Of a stretch of 64,000 nucleotides of DNA, positions 1 to 9,200 are shown piece after piece. The stretch comes from Chloroflexota bacterium (GTDB lineage: Bacteria > Chloroflexota > Dormibacteria > Dormibacterales > Dormibacteraceae). The translations under genes and the position numbers were made by a program. The first letter of the stretch is position 1; every line of letters starts with the position of its first letter. The stretch is taken from assembly GCA_005880695.1 (NCBI GenBank), contig VBGR01000044.1:1-64000 (forward strand), written 5' to 3'. Below the pieces are notes generated by a model, which did not search any database, was not told where the DNA came from, and saw nothing but the letters and a program-made list of their open reading frames with translations.

Positions 1-1
1 G

Positions 2-1000
2 AGCCCGGGCGCCGCCACCGACGAGCAGAAGCAAGCCTTGCTCCAGGACCTGAAGCAAGCCGAGCAGAACGTCCGCAACGCCAAAGACACGCAGAGCGCG
101 ATCGCCGCCGTCAGCCAGGCCCAAGCGGACATCTCCAAGCTGCAGGACCCGACGCTCCCCTCCAAGAACGCGGCCAGCGCGGCTGCCGGCAAGGAGCTGC
201 AGGGCAATCCCAACTCGGTCAAGGCCGGACAGGCTCTGGCGCAGGGGAACAACGCGGCGGGAGCGGCCGAGCTGCAGAAGCTCGGCTCCAACGTGTCGAA
301 GCTGAGCCCGCAGGAGCAGCAGCAGCTCGCCCAGTCACTCAGCAACGCGGCCCAGGCCTCCAAGGACGGCAGTCCCGAACTTTCGAAGAACCTGCAGCAG
401 GCCTCCGACGCCCTCCAAAAGGGCGATGCGGCGGGAGCGCAGCAAGCCCTGAACGCAGCTTCTCAGCAGCTGCAGCAGCAGGCCGGGGCCGACGATTTCA
501 CCGGAACCTCTTCGCAGGCCGTGAACGGGCTGCAGCAGGCGAAGCAGGGCCTGGCCCAGGGCCAGCCGGGCCAGGGAACCGGCAGCCAGGGCGGCCAGGG
601 CAACGGGTCTGGTCAAGGCGCCGGCCAGGGCGGCCAGGGACAGGGGTCCGGCCAGGGCACCGGCTCCGGCAGTGGCTCCGGGACCGGAACGGGGTCAGGT
701 TCCGGGTCGGGTACTGGGAGCGGCGGTGGCAGCGGTGCCGGCTCCAGCCCGGGCGGGACCAAACCAACCGGCACGAGCGAGAAGGTCTACGTGCCCGGGA
801 CGGACACGACACCGACCGGCAATGGGCTCCCAACCGGCGACCCCACGAGCGGCACCGACACCGGCTTGACGCCCTACCAGGACGTGCTCGGCACCTACCA
901 GCGGTACGAGACGAGCGAGGTCGACCGCCAGCTCATCCCCGAGCAAGAACGCGACCTCGTCCGAGCTTACTTCCAGAACCTGAGCCAGCCGGGACCGTAG
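2..1000 (+). CDS. Partial Gln/Gly/Ser-rich coiled-coil protein upstream of the MoxR operon
   Basis: The frame is already open at base 2 (SPGAATDEQKQALLQDL...), so the N-terminus lies outside the window. The visible part is first an Ala/Gln-rich helical stretch, probably coiled coil. It is followed by a low-complexity GQG/GSGTG region at about 540-760. The C-terminal segment is more ordinary and ends ERDLVRAYFQNL, a type of ending I associate with large envelope proteins encoded just before MoxR/DUF58 genes in Chloroflexota-like genomes. That association is from memory. It lies 10 bp before the MoxR gene on the same strand, so it is likely co-transcribed and may be a substrate or envelope partner of the MoxR/VWA system. 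No enzymatic domain is visible. A TTG at 38 could be an internal start, but nothing favours it. Confidence 0.7.
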   Translation, partial: SPGAATDEQKQALLQDLKQAEQNVRNAKDTQSAIAAVSQAQADISKLQDPTLPSKNAASAAAGKELQGNPNSVKAGQALAQGNNAAGAAELQKLGSNVSKLSPQEQQQLAQSLSNAAQASKDGSPELSKNLQQASDALQKGDAAGAQQALNAASQQLQQQAGADDFTGTSSQAVNGLQQAKQGLAQGQPGQGTGSQGGQGNGSGQGAGQGGQGQGSGQGTGSGSGSGTGTGSGSGSGTGSGGGSGAGSSPGGTKPTGTSEKVYVPGTDTTPTGNGLPTGDPTSGTDTGLTPYQDVLGTYQRYETSEVDRQLIPEQERDLVRAYFQNLSQPGP

Positions 1001-1010
1001 TCTCGCATCC

Positions 1011-2009
1011 ATGACAGCGGTCCAAAAAGCTCCCGAGGAGATGACGCCTGAGCGCTTCAGCGAGATCACGCTCGCCATCGAGAAGGAGCTCGGCCGCTTC
1101 ATGGTTGGACAGGCGGAGCTGATCCGCCTCACGCTGATCGCCCTGATCGGCGGCGGCCACGTCCTCCTGGAGGGCGTGCCTGGTCTCGGCAAGACCGTGC
1201 TCGTGCGGTCGCTCGCGTCGGTTCTCGACCTCGACTTCGCGCGGGTCCAGTTCACCCCCGACCTGATGCCGGCGGACATCACCGGGACGCACATCGTCAC
1301 CGAGGACGACGAGGGCCGCCGGCGCTTCGAGTTCCAGCCCGGGCCGCTCTTCACCAACCTGCTGCTCGCCGACGAGATCAACCGGGCGACGCCGAAGACG
1401 CAGAGCGCGCTGCTCGAAGCGATGCAGGAGCGGCAGGTCACGGTCGGCGACAAGACTCGCCCGCTGCCGGCTCCGTTCTTCGTGCTGGCGACGCAGAACC
1501 CGATCGAGCTGGAAGGCACCTACCCGCTGCCGGAGGCGCAGCTGGACCGCTTCTTCTTCAAGCTCCTGGTTCCCTTCCCAGACGCCGAGCAGCTCGCGGA
1601 GATCGCCAAGCGCACGACCGGGTCGACCACTGTCGAGCTGAATTCCGTGGCGGGCCGGGCTGACCTGACGGGGATGACCGAGCTCGCCCGGGAAGTCCCG
1701 ATCGCCAGCCACGTCATGGACCGAGCTGTGCAGATCGTGCTGGCTACGCACCCGGACCGGGAGGCCGCCCCGCCAGAGGTGAAGAAGTACGTGCGCTGGG
1801 GAGCCAGTCCGCGGGGGCTGCAATCGCTGGTGCTTGCGTCGCGGATCCGAGCGCTCCTGGACGGCCGCTTCAACGTGGCGCTCGAGGACCTGGCCGCGGT
1901 GGCGCCCTCTTCGCTCCGGCACCGCATCTTCTTGAACTTCGAAGCCGACGCCGCGGGAGTGGAACCGGACACTGTCGTCACCGCGGTACTCGGTGTTAAG
2001 TCCAGCTGA
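1011..2009 (+). CDS. MoxR family AAA+ ATPase
   Basis: A 332-residue AAA+ ATPase of the MoxR family, which are chaperone-like ATPases working with VWA-domain proteins. The Walker A motif GVPGLGKT sits at about residues 55-62, and the Walker B region LLADEINRATPKTQSALLEAMQE follows with the usual MoxR sensor motif ATQNPIE. The length is normal for the family. Its 3' end overlaps the DUF58 gene by 17 bp, and VWA genes follow, which is the standard MoxR-DUF58-VWA (Bat-like) arrangement. ATG at 1011 is 10 bp after the upstream stop. Family assignment is secure. The physiological client is unknown; the VWA proteins next door are the obvious candidates. Confidence 0.95.
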   Translation: MTAVQKAPEEMTPERFSEITLAIEKELGRFMVGQAELIRLTLIALIGGGHVLLEGVPGLGKTVLVRSLASVLDLDFARVQFTPDLMPADITGTHIVTEDDEGRRRFEFQPGPLFTNLLLADEINRATPKTQSALLEAMQERQVTVGDKTRPLPAPFFVLATQNPIELEGTYPLPEAQLDRFFFKLLVPFPDAEQLAEIAKRTTGSTTVELNSVAGRADLTGMTELAREVPIASHVMDRAVQIVLATHPDREAAPPEVKKYVRWGASPRGLQSLVLASRIRALLDGRFNVALEDLAAVAPSSLRHRIFLNFEADAAGVEPDTVVTAVLGVKSS

Positions 2010-2850
2010 GCTGAGCCTGCTCAGCCGGCTGGACCTGGCCTACCGGCGGCCGGTCAGCGGTCTCTACTCGGGCGAGCGGCGCTCGCCCAGGGCGGCCCGG
2101 TCGCCGGAATTCGCCGACTTCCGGCCGTATGTGCCGGGCGACGACTTCCGCCAGATCGACTGGCGCGCCTTCGCACGCCTGGAGCGATTGATGCTGCGGC
2201 TCTACGTGGCCGAAGAGGAATCCTCGCTCAACATCGTGCTCGACTCGAGCGCTTCGATGGAGCTCGGCACGCCACCCAAGTGGGGGTCAGCACGGCGGCT
2301 GGCGGCGGCTCTCGCGCTTCTCGGCCTGGCCGGCATGGACCGAGTCGCCGTCGGGACTCTCGCCGACCGCAGCCGGCGGACACAGTTCCTCCGCGGGAAG
2401 GACGGCGCGGCGAGGATCTGGGCCTTCCTCGAGAAGCTCGAGCCGGCAGGAGAGGCGAGCGCGCCTCAGCTCTCGCAGCTGGACTGGCTGCGGCCAGGCA
2501 TGACCGTCGTGATCTCCGACTTCCTGACTGAGGATTCCTGGGCAACTCCCGTTGCGGGGCTGCGGCGCCGCCGGCAGGAGCCCCTCCTCTGGCAGGTGCT
2601 GGCGCCGGACGAGGAGAACCCGACCCTGGCCGGCGACTGGAAGCTGGTCGAAGCCGAGTCGGAGCGCATCAGGGAGCTGACAATCACCCCGACGCTCGTC
2701 GACCACTACCTGGCCGCGCTGGCCGAGCATCGAGCCGGGATACGCCGGGCGGCTGAAGGAGCGGGAGGCCGGATGCTGCACACGCTCAGCTCGGACGACC
2801 TCGAACATCTGATGCTGGCGGGCATGCAAACCGGAGTGATCCGGAGGTGA
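1993..2850 (+). CDS. DUF58 domain protein
   Basis: A 285-residue DUF58 protein. The signature PEFADFRPYVPGDDFRQIDW is present near residues 35-55, followed by a VWA-like strand with LDSSASM (a MIDAS-type DxSxS). DUF58 proteins usually accompany MoxR ATPases and are thought to form part of a MoxR/VWA complex at the membrane; the biochemical role is not established. The GTG start at 1993 lies inside the moxR 3' end, so the two are translationally coupled. The next gene starts 4 bp after its stop. No membrane segment is evident, unlike some DUF58 proteins that carry an N-terminal pair. Confidence 0.93.
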   Translation: MLSPAELSLLSRLDLAYRRPVSGLYSGERRSPRAARSPEFADFRPYVPGDDFRQIDWRAFARLERLMLRLYVAEEESSLNIVLDSSASMELGTPPKWGSARRLAAALALLGLAGMDRVAVGTLADRSRRTQFLRGKDGAARIWAFLEKLEPAGEASAPQLSQLDWLRPGMTVVISDFLTEDSWATPVAGLRRRRQEPLLWQVLAPDEENPTLAGDWKLVEAESERIRELTITPTLVDHYLAALAEHRAGIRRAAEGAGGRMLHTLSSDDLEHLMLAGMQTGVIRR

Positions 2851-2854
2851 CCGG

Positions 2855-4660
2855 ATGACCTGGCTGGCCCCGCTCGGCGCCGCCGCGTTGCTCGCCGTCC
2901 CCGCCATCCTGCTGCTCTACTTCCTGAAGGTGAAGCGCCCGGAGACGCGGGTCGCTTCGCTCCTCTTCTGGCGGCCGTTTGTCGCCGACCGCCAGGCCAA
3001 CGCACCCTGGCAGCGCCTACGCTCCTCCTGGCTCCTCGTACTCCAGCTGCTGGCCGCGCTGGCGATTGCGCTGGCACTCCTGCGCCCGGGCGTGACCGGC
3101 GCCGCAGGGATCGCCGACACCACGATCGTGATCCTTGACGGGTCGGCAAGCATGCAGGCGACCGACGTCGGTCCGACCCGCTTCGGGGCCGCGGTCGATC
3201 AGGCCCGCGGCCTCGTCTCGCAGCTGCCGGCCGGTAAGCAGATGGCGATCGTCTTGCTTGGCCAGCACGCCCAGCTGCTGTCCGCTCCGAGTGGTGACCC
3301 CGCGGTGTTGATGGGCGCCCTCGATCGGGCGCGGCCGACGGCAGGCGAAGTCGACCTCGGGGAAGGCCTTTCGCTTGCGAACGCCGTCCTCACCGGGCAC
3401 CCGAACGGATCCATCCTGCTGCTCGGCGACGGCCACGCCCGGGCGCCGGCGGCGCCACCCAAGCTGCTGGCCCCGCTCACCTACGAGCAGGTCGGCAGCA
3501 CAGGTGAGAACGTCGGCATCGAGGCGATCGCACGGACCGCGGGCGGCACCGTTTTCGTGCGGGTGGCCGACTACGGCAAGCGCGACCGCGACCTCCGGCT
3601 CGAGCTCCGGGCCGATGGCCGGCTGGTGGACGTGCTGCCTGTTCGTGTCACGGGCGGCTCGACCGCGGACGTCACCTGGTCCGGCCTGCCGAATGGCGCC
3701 CAGGTGCTCGAGGCCCGGCTCACCCCTGGCGACTCCTTTGCCCTCGACGACACGGCCTGGTTGGTCACCGGGGCGCCCTCGGTCCGTCAGGTCGAGCTGG
3801 TCACCGCCGAGAACGGGTTCCTGCAGCGGGCGCTGGAGCTCCGGCCAGGCATCAAGGTGACCGTCGTGAAGCCGGCCGACTACAAGCCGAGCAAGGCCTA
3901 CGACCTCTTCGTCTTCGACGGCTTCGTGCCGCCCGGGACTCTGCCCAGCCCGGCGCTCCTGGTCGGCCCACCGCAGGGGCAGGGCCCCGCCCCGCTCGGA
4001 CCGGGCATCGCGCCCGGCATCGTCCTGCCGGGGACTCGCGGCGATCCGCTGCTGCAGGACGTGGTCCTGAAGGACGTTCATGTTCAAGTCGCCGGTCGAG
4101 CCACGCCGCCCCCGGGCTGGCGGGTGGTGTTCGGGGGAGCCGACGACCCGCTGCTTCTCGCCAGCGTCGGGGAGCCACGGCTGGCGGAGCTGACATTCGA
4201 CATCCATCACTCCGACCTCCCGCTGCGAGCGGCTTTCCCGATCCTCATCCAGAACCTGCTCTCCTACCTGATGCCCGGCGGCTTTGAGAACCAGGTCTAC
4301 GCGCCCGGCCGGCCGGTCACTCTCGCCGCCGAGACCGGGGCCAAGTCGGTGGACGTTATCGACCCGGGCGGCCGCTCGACGCGGCTGCTGCCTCCGTTCC
4401 CGCCCTACTCGCCGGCCACGCCCGGCGTGTACACGGTCCGCCAGCAGCTCCCGGACAGCGTGCGGGTGAGCCGCTTCGTGGTGGATTTCGCCGACCAGGC
4501 GCTCTCCCGGATACTCCCCGGTCCGAAGCCGGCGGTCCAGGTCGTCGACCGCCCGGCGAACCGGGCTTCCCGCGGCGTGCTGGAGCTCTGGCCCTGGCTG
4601 GCGGCAGCCGCGCTCCTGCTCCTGGCGGCCGAGTGGTTCGTCTTCCACCGAGGTCCGTGA
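2855..4660 (+). CDS. BatA-type VWA membrane protein
   Basis: A 601-residue protein. It starts with the aerotolerance-regulator N-terminal segment (MTWLAPLGAAALLAVPAILL, then LKVKRP) and a second membrane helix near residues 55-75. A von Willebrand A domain follows, with VILDGSASM as the metal-site motif at about residues 90-100. The middle is beta-rich and the C-terminus has a membrane helix followed by a short RGP tail. This is the BatA layout: a VWA domain held at the membrane by flanking helices. ATG at 2855 is preceded by GGAGG about 6 bases upstream. It belongs to the MoxR/DUF58 operon and is presumably a MoxR client. The substrate or cellular role is not known. Confidence 0.88.
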   Translation: MTWLAPLGAAALLAVPAILLLYFLKVKRPETRVASLLFWRPFVADRQANAPWQRLRSSWLLVLQLLAALAIALALLRPGVTGAAGIADTTIVILDGSASMQATDVGPTRFGAAVDQARGLVSQLPAGKQMAIVLLGQHAQLLSAPSGDPAVLMGALDRARPTAGEVDLGEGLSLANAVLTGHPNGSILLLGDGHARAPAAPPKLLAPLTYEQVGSTGENVGIEAIARTAGGTVFVRVADYGKRDRDLRLELRADGRLVDVLPVRVTGGSTADVTWSGLPNGAQVLEARLTPGDSFALDDTAWLVTGAPSVRQVELVTAENGFLQRALELRPGIKVTVVKPADYKPSKAYDLFVFDGFVPPGTLPSPALLVGPPQGQGPAPLGPGIAPGIVLPGTRGDPLLQDVVLKDVHVQVAGRATPPPGWRVVFGGADDPLLLASVGEPRLAELTFDIHHSDLPLRAAFPILIQNLLSYLMPGGFENQVYAPGRPVTLAAETGAKSVDVIDPGGRSTRLLPPFPPYSPATPGVYTVRQQLPDSVRVSRFVVDFADQALSRILPGPKPAVQVVDRPANRASRGVLELWPWLAAAALLLLAAEWFVFHRGP

Positions 4661-4864
4661 CCTAGTGCCCCGAGCCAGAAATTCGGAGGCATCTCATCGG
4701 CTCTGGACGCCGCTGCCGGTGTTAGGGGCCCCGGCCCGAGTGCTCAGGCATCTCTTCGATGCATTCCGCCTCGGGCCACCCCTGCCTTGGCAGCGACGCC
4801 CAGACCGGCGCCCTAGCGGTCGCCTGCCGCGATCTGCAGTCCGAACCTCTGGCTCGGGACACTG

Positions 4865-7684
4865 ATGGGCGGTTTCGGCCTGGCGGTGCTGCGTCCGGAG
4901 TGGCTCTGGGGCCTGGTCCTGGTCCCGCTCCTCTACGTGCTCTGGCGCCTCTGGCCGCCGCCGCTCTCACGCCGACGCGCCCAAATTTCGCTCGGGCTGC
5001 GCGTCCTCCTGATCGCCCTGCTGGTCTTTGCGCTGGCCGGACTCCGGGTCACGATCCAGCCTCACCAGCGGGCAATCATCGCAGTGGTCGACCTCTCGGC
5101 GAGCACGCGTCACAGCCTCGACGCCGAATCCGCGACGGTCCGCAACCTGGCGGGGGGGAAGGGGGCTGACGATCTCTTCGGGGTGGTCACCTTCGGCCAC
5201 GATGCCCAGGTCGAGCTGAGCCCCACGAAGACGCCAAACTTCGAGATTTTCCAGACCCAGCCGGACCCGAGCTACACGGACGTCGCCGGCGCTCTACGCC
5301 TGGCGGCGGGCATCATCCCGGACGGCTACGGGCGCCAACTGGTGCTGATCTCCGATGGGCGCCAGAATCTCGGTGACGCGGCGGCCACGATCACTGCCCT
5401 GCGCGCGGAGGGAGTGCGGGTCGACGTCTACGGCGTGGGCACAGCGCCTTCCTCCGAGGTGCTCGTCCTGGCGGTGGACGCGCCTTCCGAGATGCGGGTG
5501 GGCCAGCAGGCCCAGGCCACGGTCCGTATGCAGTCGACAGGGCCCGCCAAGAGCCAGATCGTGCTGCTAGTGGACGGGCAGGAGCAGGCGGTTCGCGACC
5601 TCGAGATCCCGGCCGGCATCTCGACCCAGGCCTTCGACCTGCCGGCTCTCACTGCCGGCCTGCACACCGTCCGGGCCGAGCTGGTCAACGCGCAGCCCGA
5701 CACCTACGCGGAGAACAACGAGGGCGAGGCCGCCATCCGCGTCCTCGGCCAGCCGTCGGTGCTGGTCCTGGAGGGCGCGCCGGGCGCCGGCGACAACCTG
5801 ATGGCGTCGCTCGCGGCCGGTGGCATGAGGGTCGACCGCCTGCCCGCCGCGCGGGCGCCGGTGGACACGAAGGTGCTCGGCGGCTACGACTCGGTGGTCG
5901 TCGTCAACGCCGCGGCCGACACCTTTCCGACCGGTTCCCTTGCCGCCATCGCGGCCTCGGTCAAGGATCTCGGCCACGGGCTGGTGACGATCGGCGGCAC
6001 CAGCGCCTACGGCCCCGGCGGGTGGCAGGGGACCCCGCTGGAAGACGCGTCACCCGTGCGCATGGACCTGCCGCCGCGCAAAGAGAAGCCGAAGGTCGCT
6101 GTCGTGCTGGCCATGGAAAGCATGGAGAACGCCAGCATGGACCAGGTCGCGATCGGCGCCGCAGAGGGAGTCATCGACAAGCTGACTCCTGAGGACACGG
6201 TGGCCGTGACCGACGACGCCGGCCAGTTCGTCGTTCCTCCAACACCGGTCAAGGACAAAAAGGCGATCGACCACCTGCTGGAGAACGCCCGCCTCAACGA
6301 CGGGCCCTACCTGCCCTCGCTGAAGCTGGCAGGCGATGCCCTGCTGAAGAGCGACGCTCCGCTCAAGCACATCATCATGCTGGGCGACGGCGACGAGATC
6401 TTCGCGTCGAACGCCTCCCAGCACCAGTCACTCCTCGAAGGCTATCGGGCGAAGGGCATCACGACCTCCGCGATCGGCGTCAACACGCACGGCTCGCCGC
6501 AGTTCATGGCCAACATGCAGGACCTGGCCCGGTGGGGCGGCGGGCGCTTCTACGAGTCGGACGATCCCACCCAGGTGCCGCAGCTCTTCCTGAAGGAGAG
6601 CCTGGTCTCGCTGCGGCCCTGGTTCGAGCAGCAGAACTTCTTCCCGAAGGTGACCTCGGCGGGCGACCTCCTCGCCGGGGTCCCGCTCAACGCATTTCCG
6701 CAGCTCGGCGGCTACGTCGTGACCACGCCCAAGCCGAATTCCGAGATCTACTTCACGAGCACGAAGGAGGACCCCGTGCTGGCCGCCTGGCAGTACGGGC
6801 TCGGCCGCTCGGTGGCCTGGACCAGCGACTCCCAGGGCCAGTGGACCGCAGGGCTCCTGCGCTCGCCCGTCGCCGGGAAGCTGTTCGCGCGGATGGTTGC
6901 CTGGACGCTGCCCAGCTACGCCGGCACGCGCTTGCAGACGGAGGCCTCGATCACCGGGGACAGCCTCGAAGTCACGGTCACCGGCGCCGCGGACGCGACT
7001 GGCACCCTGAGCGTCGGAGTCCTGGCGCCCGACCTCTCCAGCTCGGTCACGCAGATCCCGGCGCAGGGGCCGGGCAAGTGGCACGGCCGGATCGAGGTTG
7101 GCGCCACCGGGACCTACCTGCTCCACGTGGTCCTGGCGCGGGGCGGCGCGACGATTGCCACCTCGGACACGCAGGTGGTTGTGCCCTACCCGCCCGAGTA
7201 CCTGCAGCTGGGTCGCGACGACGCGGCGCTCCGCGACTACGCGAACCTGGACGGCAAGCTGCTGGCCAACCCGGCGCAGGCCTGGACGCTGGCGACACCC
7301 GCGGTGCCCACCAGCTCCGAGGTCTTCTGGTTCCTGCTCGCTCTGGTGGCCCTGCTCTGGCCGCTTGACGTCGCACTGCGCCGGCTTACGCTGACGCCCG
7401 GTCAGGTGCTTGCGGTGGCTCGCGCGCTGGCCAGCTTCCGGCGTCCGCGCGAGGTCGTCTTGGAGGCGCCGCCGGAGCTGGTCCGGTTGCGGACCCGCGT
7501 CGCCAGCTACCGTCGCCGTCCGGGGGAAGCGGCGCCGCCGCCGGTCATCTCGACACCTCAGTCCGGCCCCCCGTCTGCCAGTGCTAGTGGCGTGGAAGCA
7601 AAGAAGAAGGAAGAGGAGGCCGAGGCGCTTTCGGCCCGGCTCCTGGAAGCGCGAAGGAAACGCCGGAGCGGCTCAGGCGAGTGA
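4865..7684 (+). CDS. Large double-VWA membrane protein of the MoxR operon
   Basis: A 939-residue membrane protein. Two N-terminal helices span about residues 5-60. The first VWA domain has VVDLSAST and LISDGRQN motifs at about residues 75-200. A beta-sandwich follows, then a glutamine-amidotransferase-like fold (VLVLEGAPGAGDN). A second VWA-like region (KVAVVLAMESMENAS...IIMLGDGDE) covers about 405-560. A membrane helix lies near 820-842, and the tail is charged and coiled-coil prone (EAKKKEEEAEAL). The second VWA lacks a clean DxSxS and may not bind metal. The layout resembles large BatA/BatB-like proteins with a class I GATase-like domain. The 204 bp before it (4661-4864) contain no gene or clear hairpin I can support, and no strong Shine-Dalgarno precedes ATG 4865. 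Confidence 0.85.
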   Translation: MGGFGLAVLRPEWLWGLVLVPLLYVLWRLWPPPLSRRRAQISLGLRVLLIALLVFALAGLRVTIQPHQRAIIAVVDLSASTRHSLDAESATVRNLAGGKGADDLFGVVTFGHDAQVELSPTKTPNFEIFQTQPDPSYTDVAGALRLAAGIIPDGYGRQLVLISDGRQNLGDAAATITALRAEGVRVDVYGVGTAPSSEVLVLAVDAPSEMRVGQQAQATVRMQSTGPAKSQIVLLVDGQEQAVRDLEIPAGISTQAFDLPALTAGLHTVRAELVNAQPDTYAENNEGEAAIRVLGQPSVLVLEGAPGAGDNLMASLAAGGMRVDRLPAARAPVDTKVLGGYDSVVVVNAAADTFPTGSLAAIAASVKDLGHGLVTIGGTSAYGPGGWQGTPLEDASPVRMDLPPRKEKPKVAVVLAMESMENASMDQVAIGAAEGVIDKLTPEDTVAVTDDAGQFVVPPTPVKDKKAIDHLLENARLNDGPYLPSLKLAGDALLKSDAPLKHIIMLGDGDEIFASNASQHQSLLEGYRAKGITTSAIGVNTHGSPQFMANMQDLARWGGGRFYESDDPTQVPQLFLKESLVSLRPWFEQQNFFPKVTSAGDLLAGVPLNAFPQLGGYVVTTPKPNSEIYFTSTKEDPVLAAWQYGLGRSVAWTSDSQGQWTAGLLRSPVAGKLFARMVAWTLPSYAGTRLQTEASITGDSLEVTVTGAADATGTLSVGVLAPDLSSSVTQIPAQGPGKWHGRIEVGATGTYLLHVVLARGGATIATSDTQVVVPYPPEYLQLGRDDAALRDYANLDGKLLANPAQAWTLATPAVPTSSEVFWFLLALVALLWPLDVALRRLTLTPGQVLAVARALASFRRPREVVLEAPPELVRLRTRVASYRRRPGEAAPPPVISTPQSGPPSASASGVEAKKKEEEAEALSARLLEARRKRRSGSGE

Positions 7685-7717
7685 CGCTGCCCGGGTAGAA
7701 TCCGGAGTCGGCTTCGA

Positions 7718-7793
7718 GCCTACGTAGCTCAGGCGGCAGAGCACTTCCTTGGTAAGGAAGAGGTCCCGAGTTCGAATCTCGGCGTAGGCTCCA
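7718..7793 (+). tRNA. tRNA-Thr (anticodon GGT)
   Basis: A complete cloverleaf can be read. The acceptor arm is GCCTACG paired with CGTAGGC, the D stem is GCTC/GAGC, the anticodon arm is CTTCC-TTGGTAA-GGAAG with anticodon GGT, and the T arm is CCGAG-TTCGAAT-CTCGG. The discriminator is T, and CCA is encoded (7791-7793). It lies between the MoxR operon and a convergent membrane-protein gene. There is no integrase nearby, so no sign that it serves as an attachment site. Confidence 0.97.
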
Positions 7794-7808
7794 CACCCGC
7801 TGCGGCCT

Positions 7809-9200
7809 TCAGACCTCCTTGGTTACCGGCTGGGCCAGAATCCAGAGGCTGGTGATCGTGTAGAGCACCATCAAAGCCAGCATCGGGTACTGGCTCTGGA
7901 GCACCTGGACCGCACGCTTGAAGCGCTCGCCCGCCCGCAGGTGGGCGAGGTAGACCGCGATCACGTGGCCGAGCACGATCAGGACCACTTGCGCATACCA
8001 GACGATCACCGGGCTGGCGATTGCGAAGTTCGGCCTGTAGCCAGCGGCAGGCGGCAGGGGCAGGAGGTGCCAGCCTTTCTGGAGAGGATCGGCCAGCAAG
8101 GGAATCAAGAGCTGCGCCTGGATCGTGATGTAGGTGTAGTTGTGGGCGGCGTTGTAGACCAGCGCGATCGGCACCAGCGTGAAGGCGAAAGCCCCCATCG
8201 TGCGCAGAACCGGCTGCCGATCCAGGCCTTCGGGCCAGCCCAACAACATCACAAGTCGCATGACCAGCACGAATGCCAGGAGAAAGGTTCCCGTCAGAGC
8301 GATCAGGGCGATGGTCCGGCCGGCTGCCTGGCCGCCGAGCTGATAGAAGAACGGCTGGATCGCTCGCCAAAACGGTGTGGCCAGCAGACCGTCGAAGGCG
8401 AGCGTGCTGAGCATCAGGATGACGAACACGATCCAGTCCCAGCTGGCGGGCTCATCGCGAAGCAGCCCGACCCCCCAGGGCCGCATGTACACGGCCTGCT
8501 GGCGCGACCGGCGGTCCGTGTCCGTCTCGATCGGTGCGAACCGGCCGACGATGCCGAAGAGAAGCGTGAACGGCTCGGCGTGCGAGAGCCATGGGTCGCG
8601 ACCGAAGACCAGCATCCCGGCAACCGTCAGGACGCTGTAGGCCAGCGCGACCGCGGCGATCGCCGCCGGAAACGCCGCAACTCCCGAGGCGAGCTCCAGG
8701 TAAGCGAAGAGGAAATAGAGGGCGACTGCCGGCCAGATACCCAGGCGCTTTGGCAGCGGCCGCGGTTTCAAAGGTGATGGTGAGAGACGGTCCAGGGCAG
8801 CATGGAGCGGGATCCACGGATTGACCCAGTCCCAGAGGTTACCGACGGCGCCGCTGAGCACCACCAGCAGCGCCCAGAAGTACACCCAGACCAGGTACTC
8901 CGCCGGGTTGTAGTACGCGGTTGGAGAGCCGAAGAAGCCGGTCACGATCACGGCCAGCAGCCAGACCAGTCCGAGCGCCCGCCCGGCGATTCGGACGGCT
9001 CGCGAGTTGACCAGCGGGTCGAGGAGCCGGGCGCGCCGCCGCGGGTAGCGGACGGCCCGCTCGCCCAGGCGATCGCCCGCGAACAGCGCGACCAGGACGA
9101 AGGAGACGACGACGACAAAGCCGCCTACGAAGAGGTAGAGCACGAGCGGGGCCGGCAGGTCGTAGCGGGTGCCGAACCCGTGCAGGAAGAGCTGCGTCAT
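7809..9200 (-). CDS. Polytopic membrane protein paired with a cupredoxin
   Basis: A 463-residue protein with about ten or more predicted membrane helices and no soluble domain of note. It overlaps the upstream cupredoxin-like gene by 4 bp (ATGA), so the two are translationally coupled. I recall similar actinobacterial membrane proteins being auto-named fenitrothion hydrolase (FedB-like) in annotations, but that name is not evidence of function. Coupling to a secreted cupredoxin suggests a copper- or electron-transfer-related envelope role, which is inference. The ATG at 9200 is fixed by the overlap. Its 3' end faces the tRNA-Thr gene 15 bp away, leaving little room for a terminator. Confidence 0.75.
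   Translation of the reverse strand: MTQLFLHGFGTRYDLPAPLVLYLFVGGFVVVVSFVLVALFAGDRLGERAVRYPRRRARLLDPLVNSRAVRIAGRALGLVWLLAVIVTGFFGSPTAYYNPAEYLVWVYFWALLVVLSGAVGNLWDWVNPWIPLHAALDRLSPSPLKPRPLPKRLGIWPAVALYFLFAYLELASGVAAFPAAIAAVALAYSVLTVAGMLVFGRDPWLSHAEPFTLLFGIVGRFAPIETDTDRRSRQQAVYMRPWGVGLLRDEPASWDWIVFVILMLSTLAFDGLLATPFWRAIQPFFYQLGGQAAGRTIALIALTGTFLLAFVLVMRLVMLLGWPEGLDRQPVLRTMGAFAFTLVPIALVYNAAHNYTYITIQAQLLIPLLADPLQKGWHLLPLPPAAGYRPNFAIASPVIVWYAQVVLIVLGHVIAVYLAHLRAGERFKRAVQVLQSQYPMLALMVLYTITSLWILAQPVTKEV

Noticed and set aside
4665-4865. Small open frame between the two VWA genes
   Set aside because: Basic, low-complexity product with no start signal; looks like G+C-driven open frame in non-coding DNA.
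7718-7793. tRNA-Thr as an integration site for a mobile element
   Set aside because: No integrase, direct repeat of the tRNA end or cargo genes were seen on either side.
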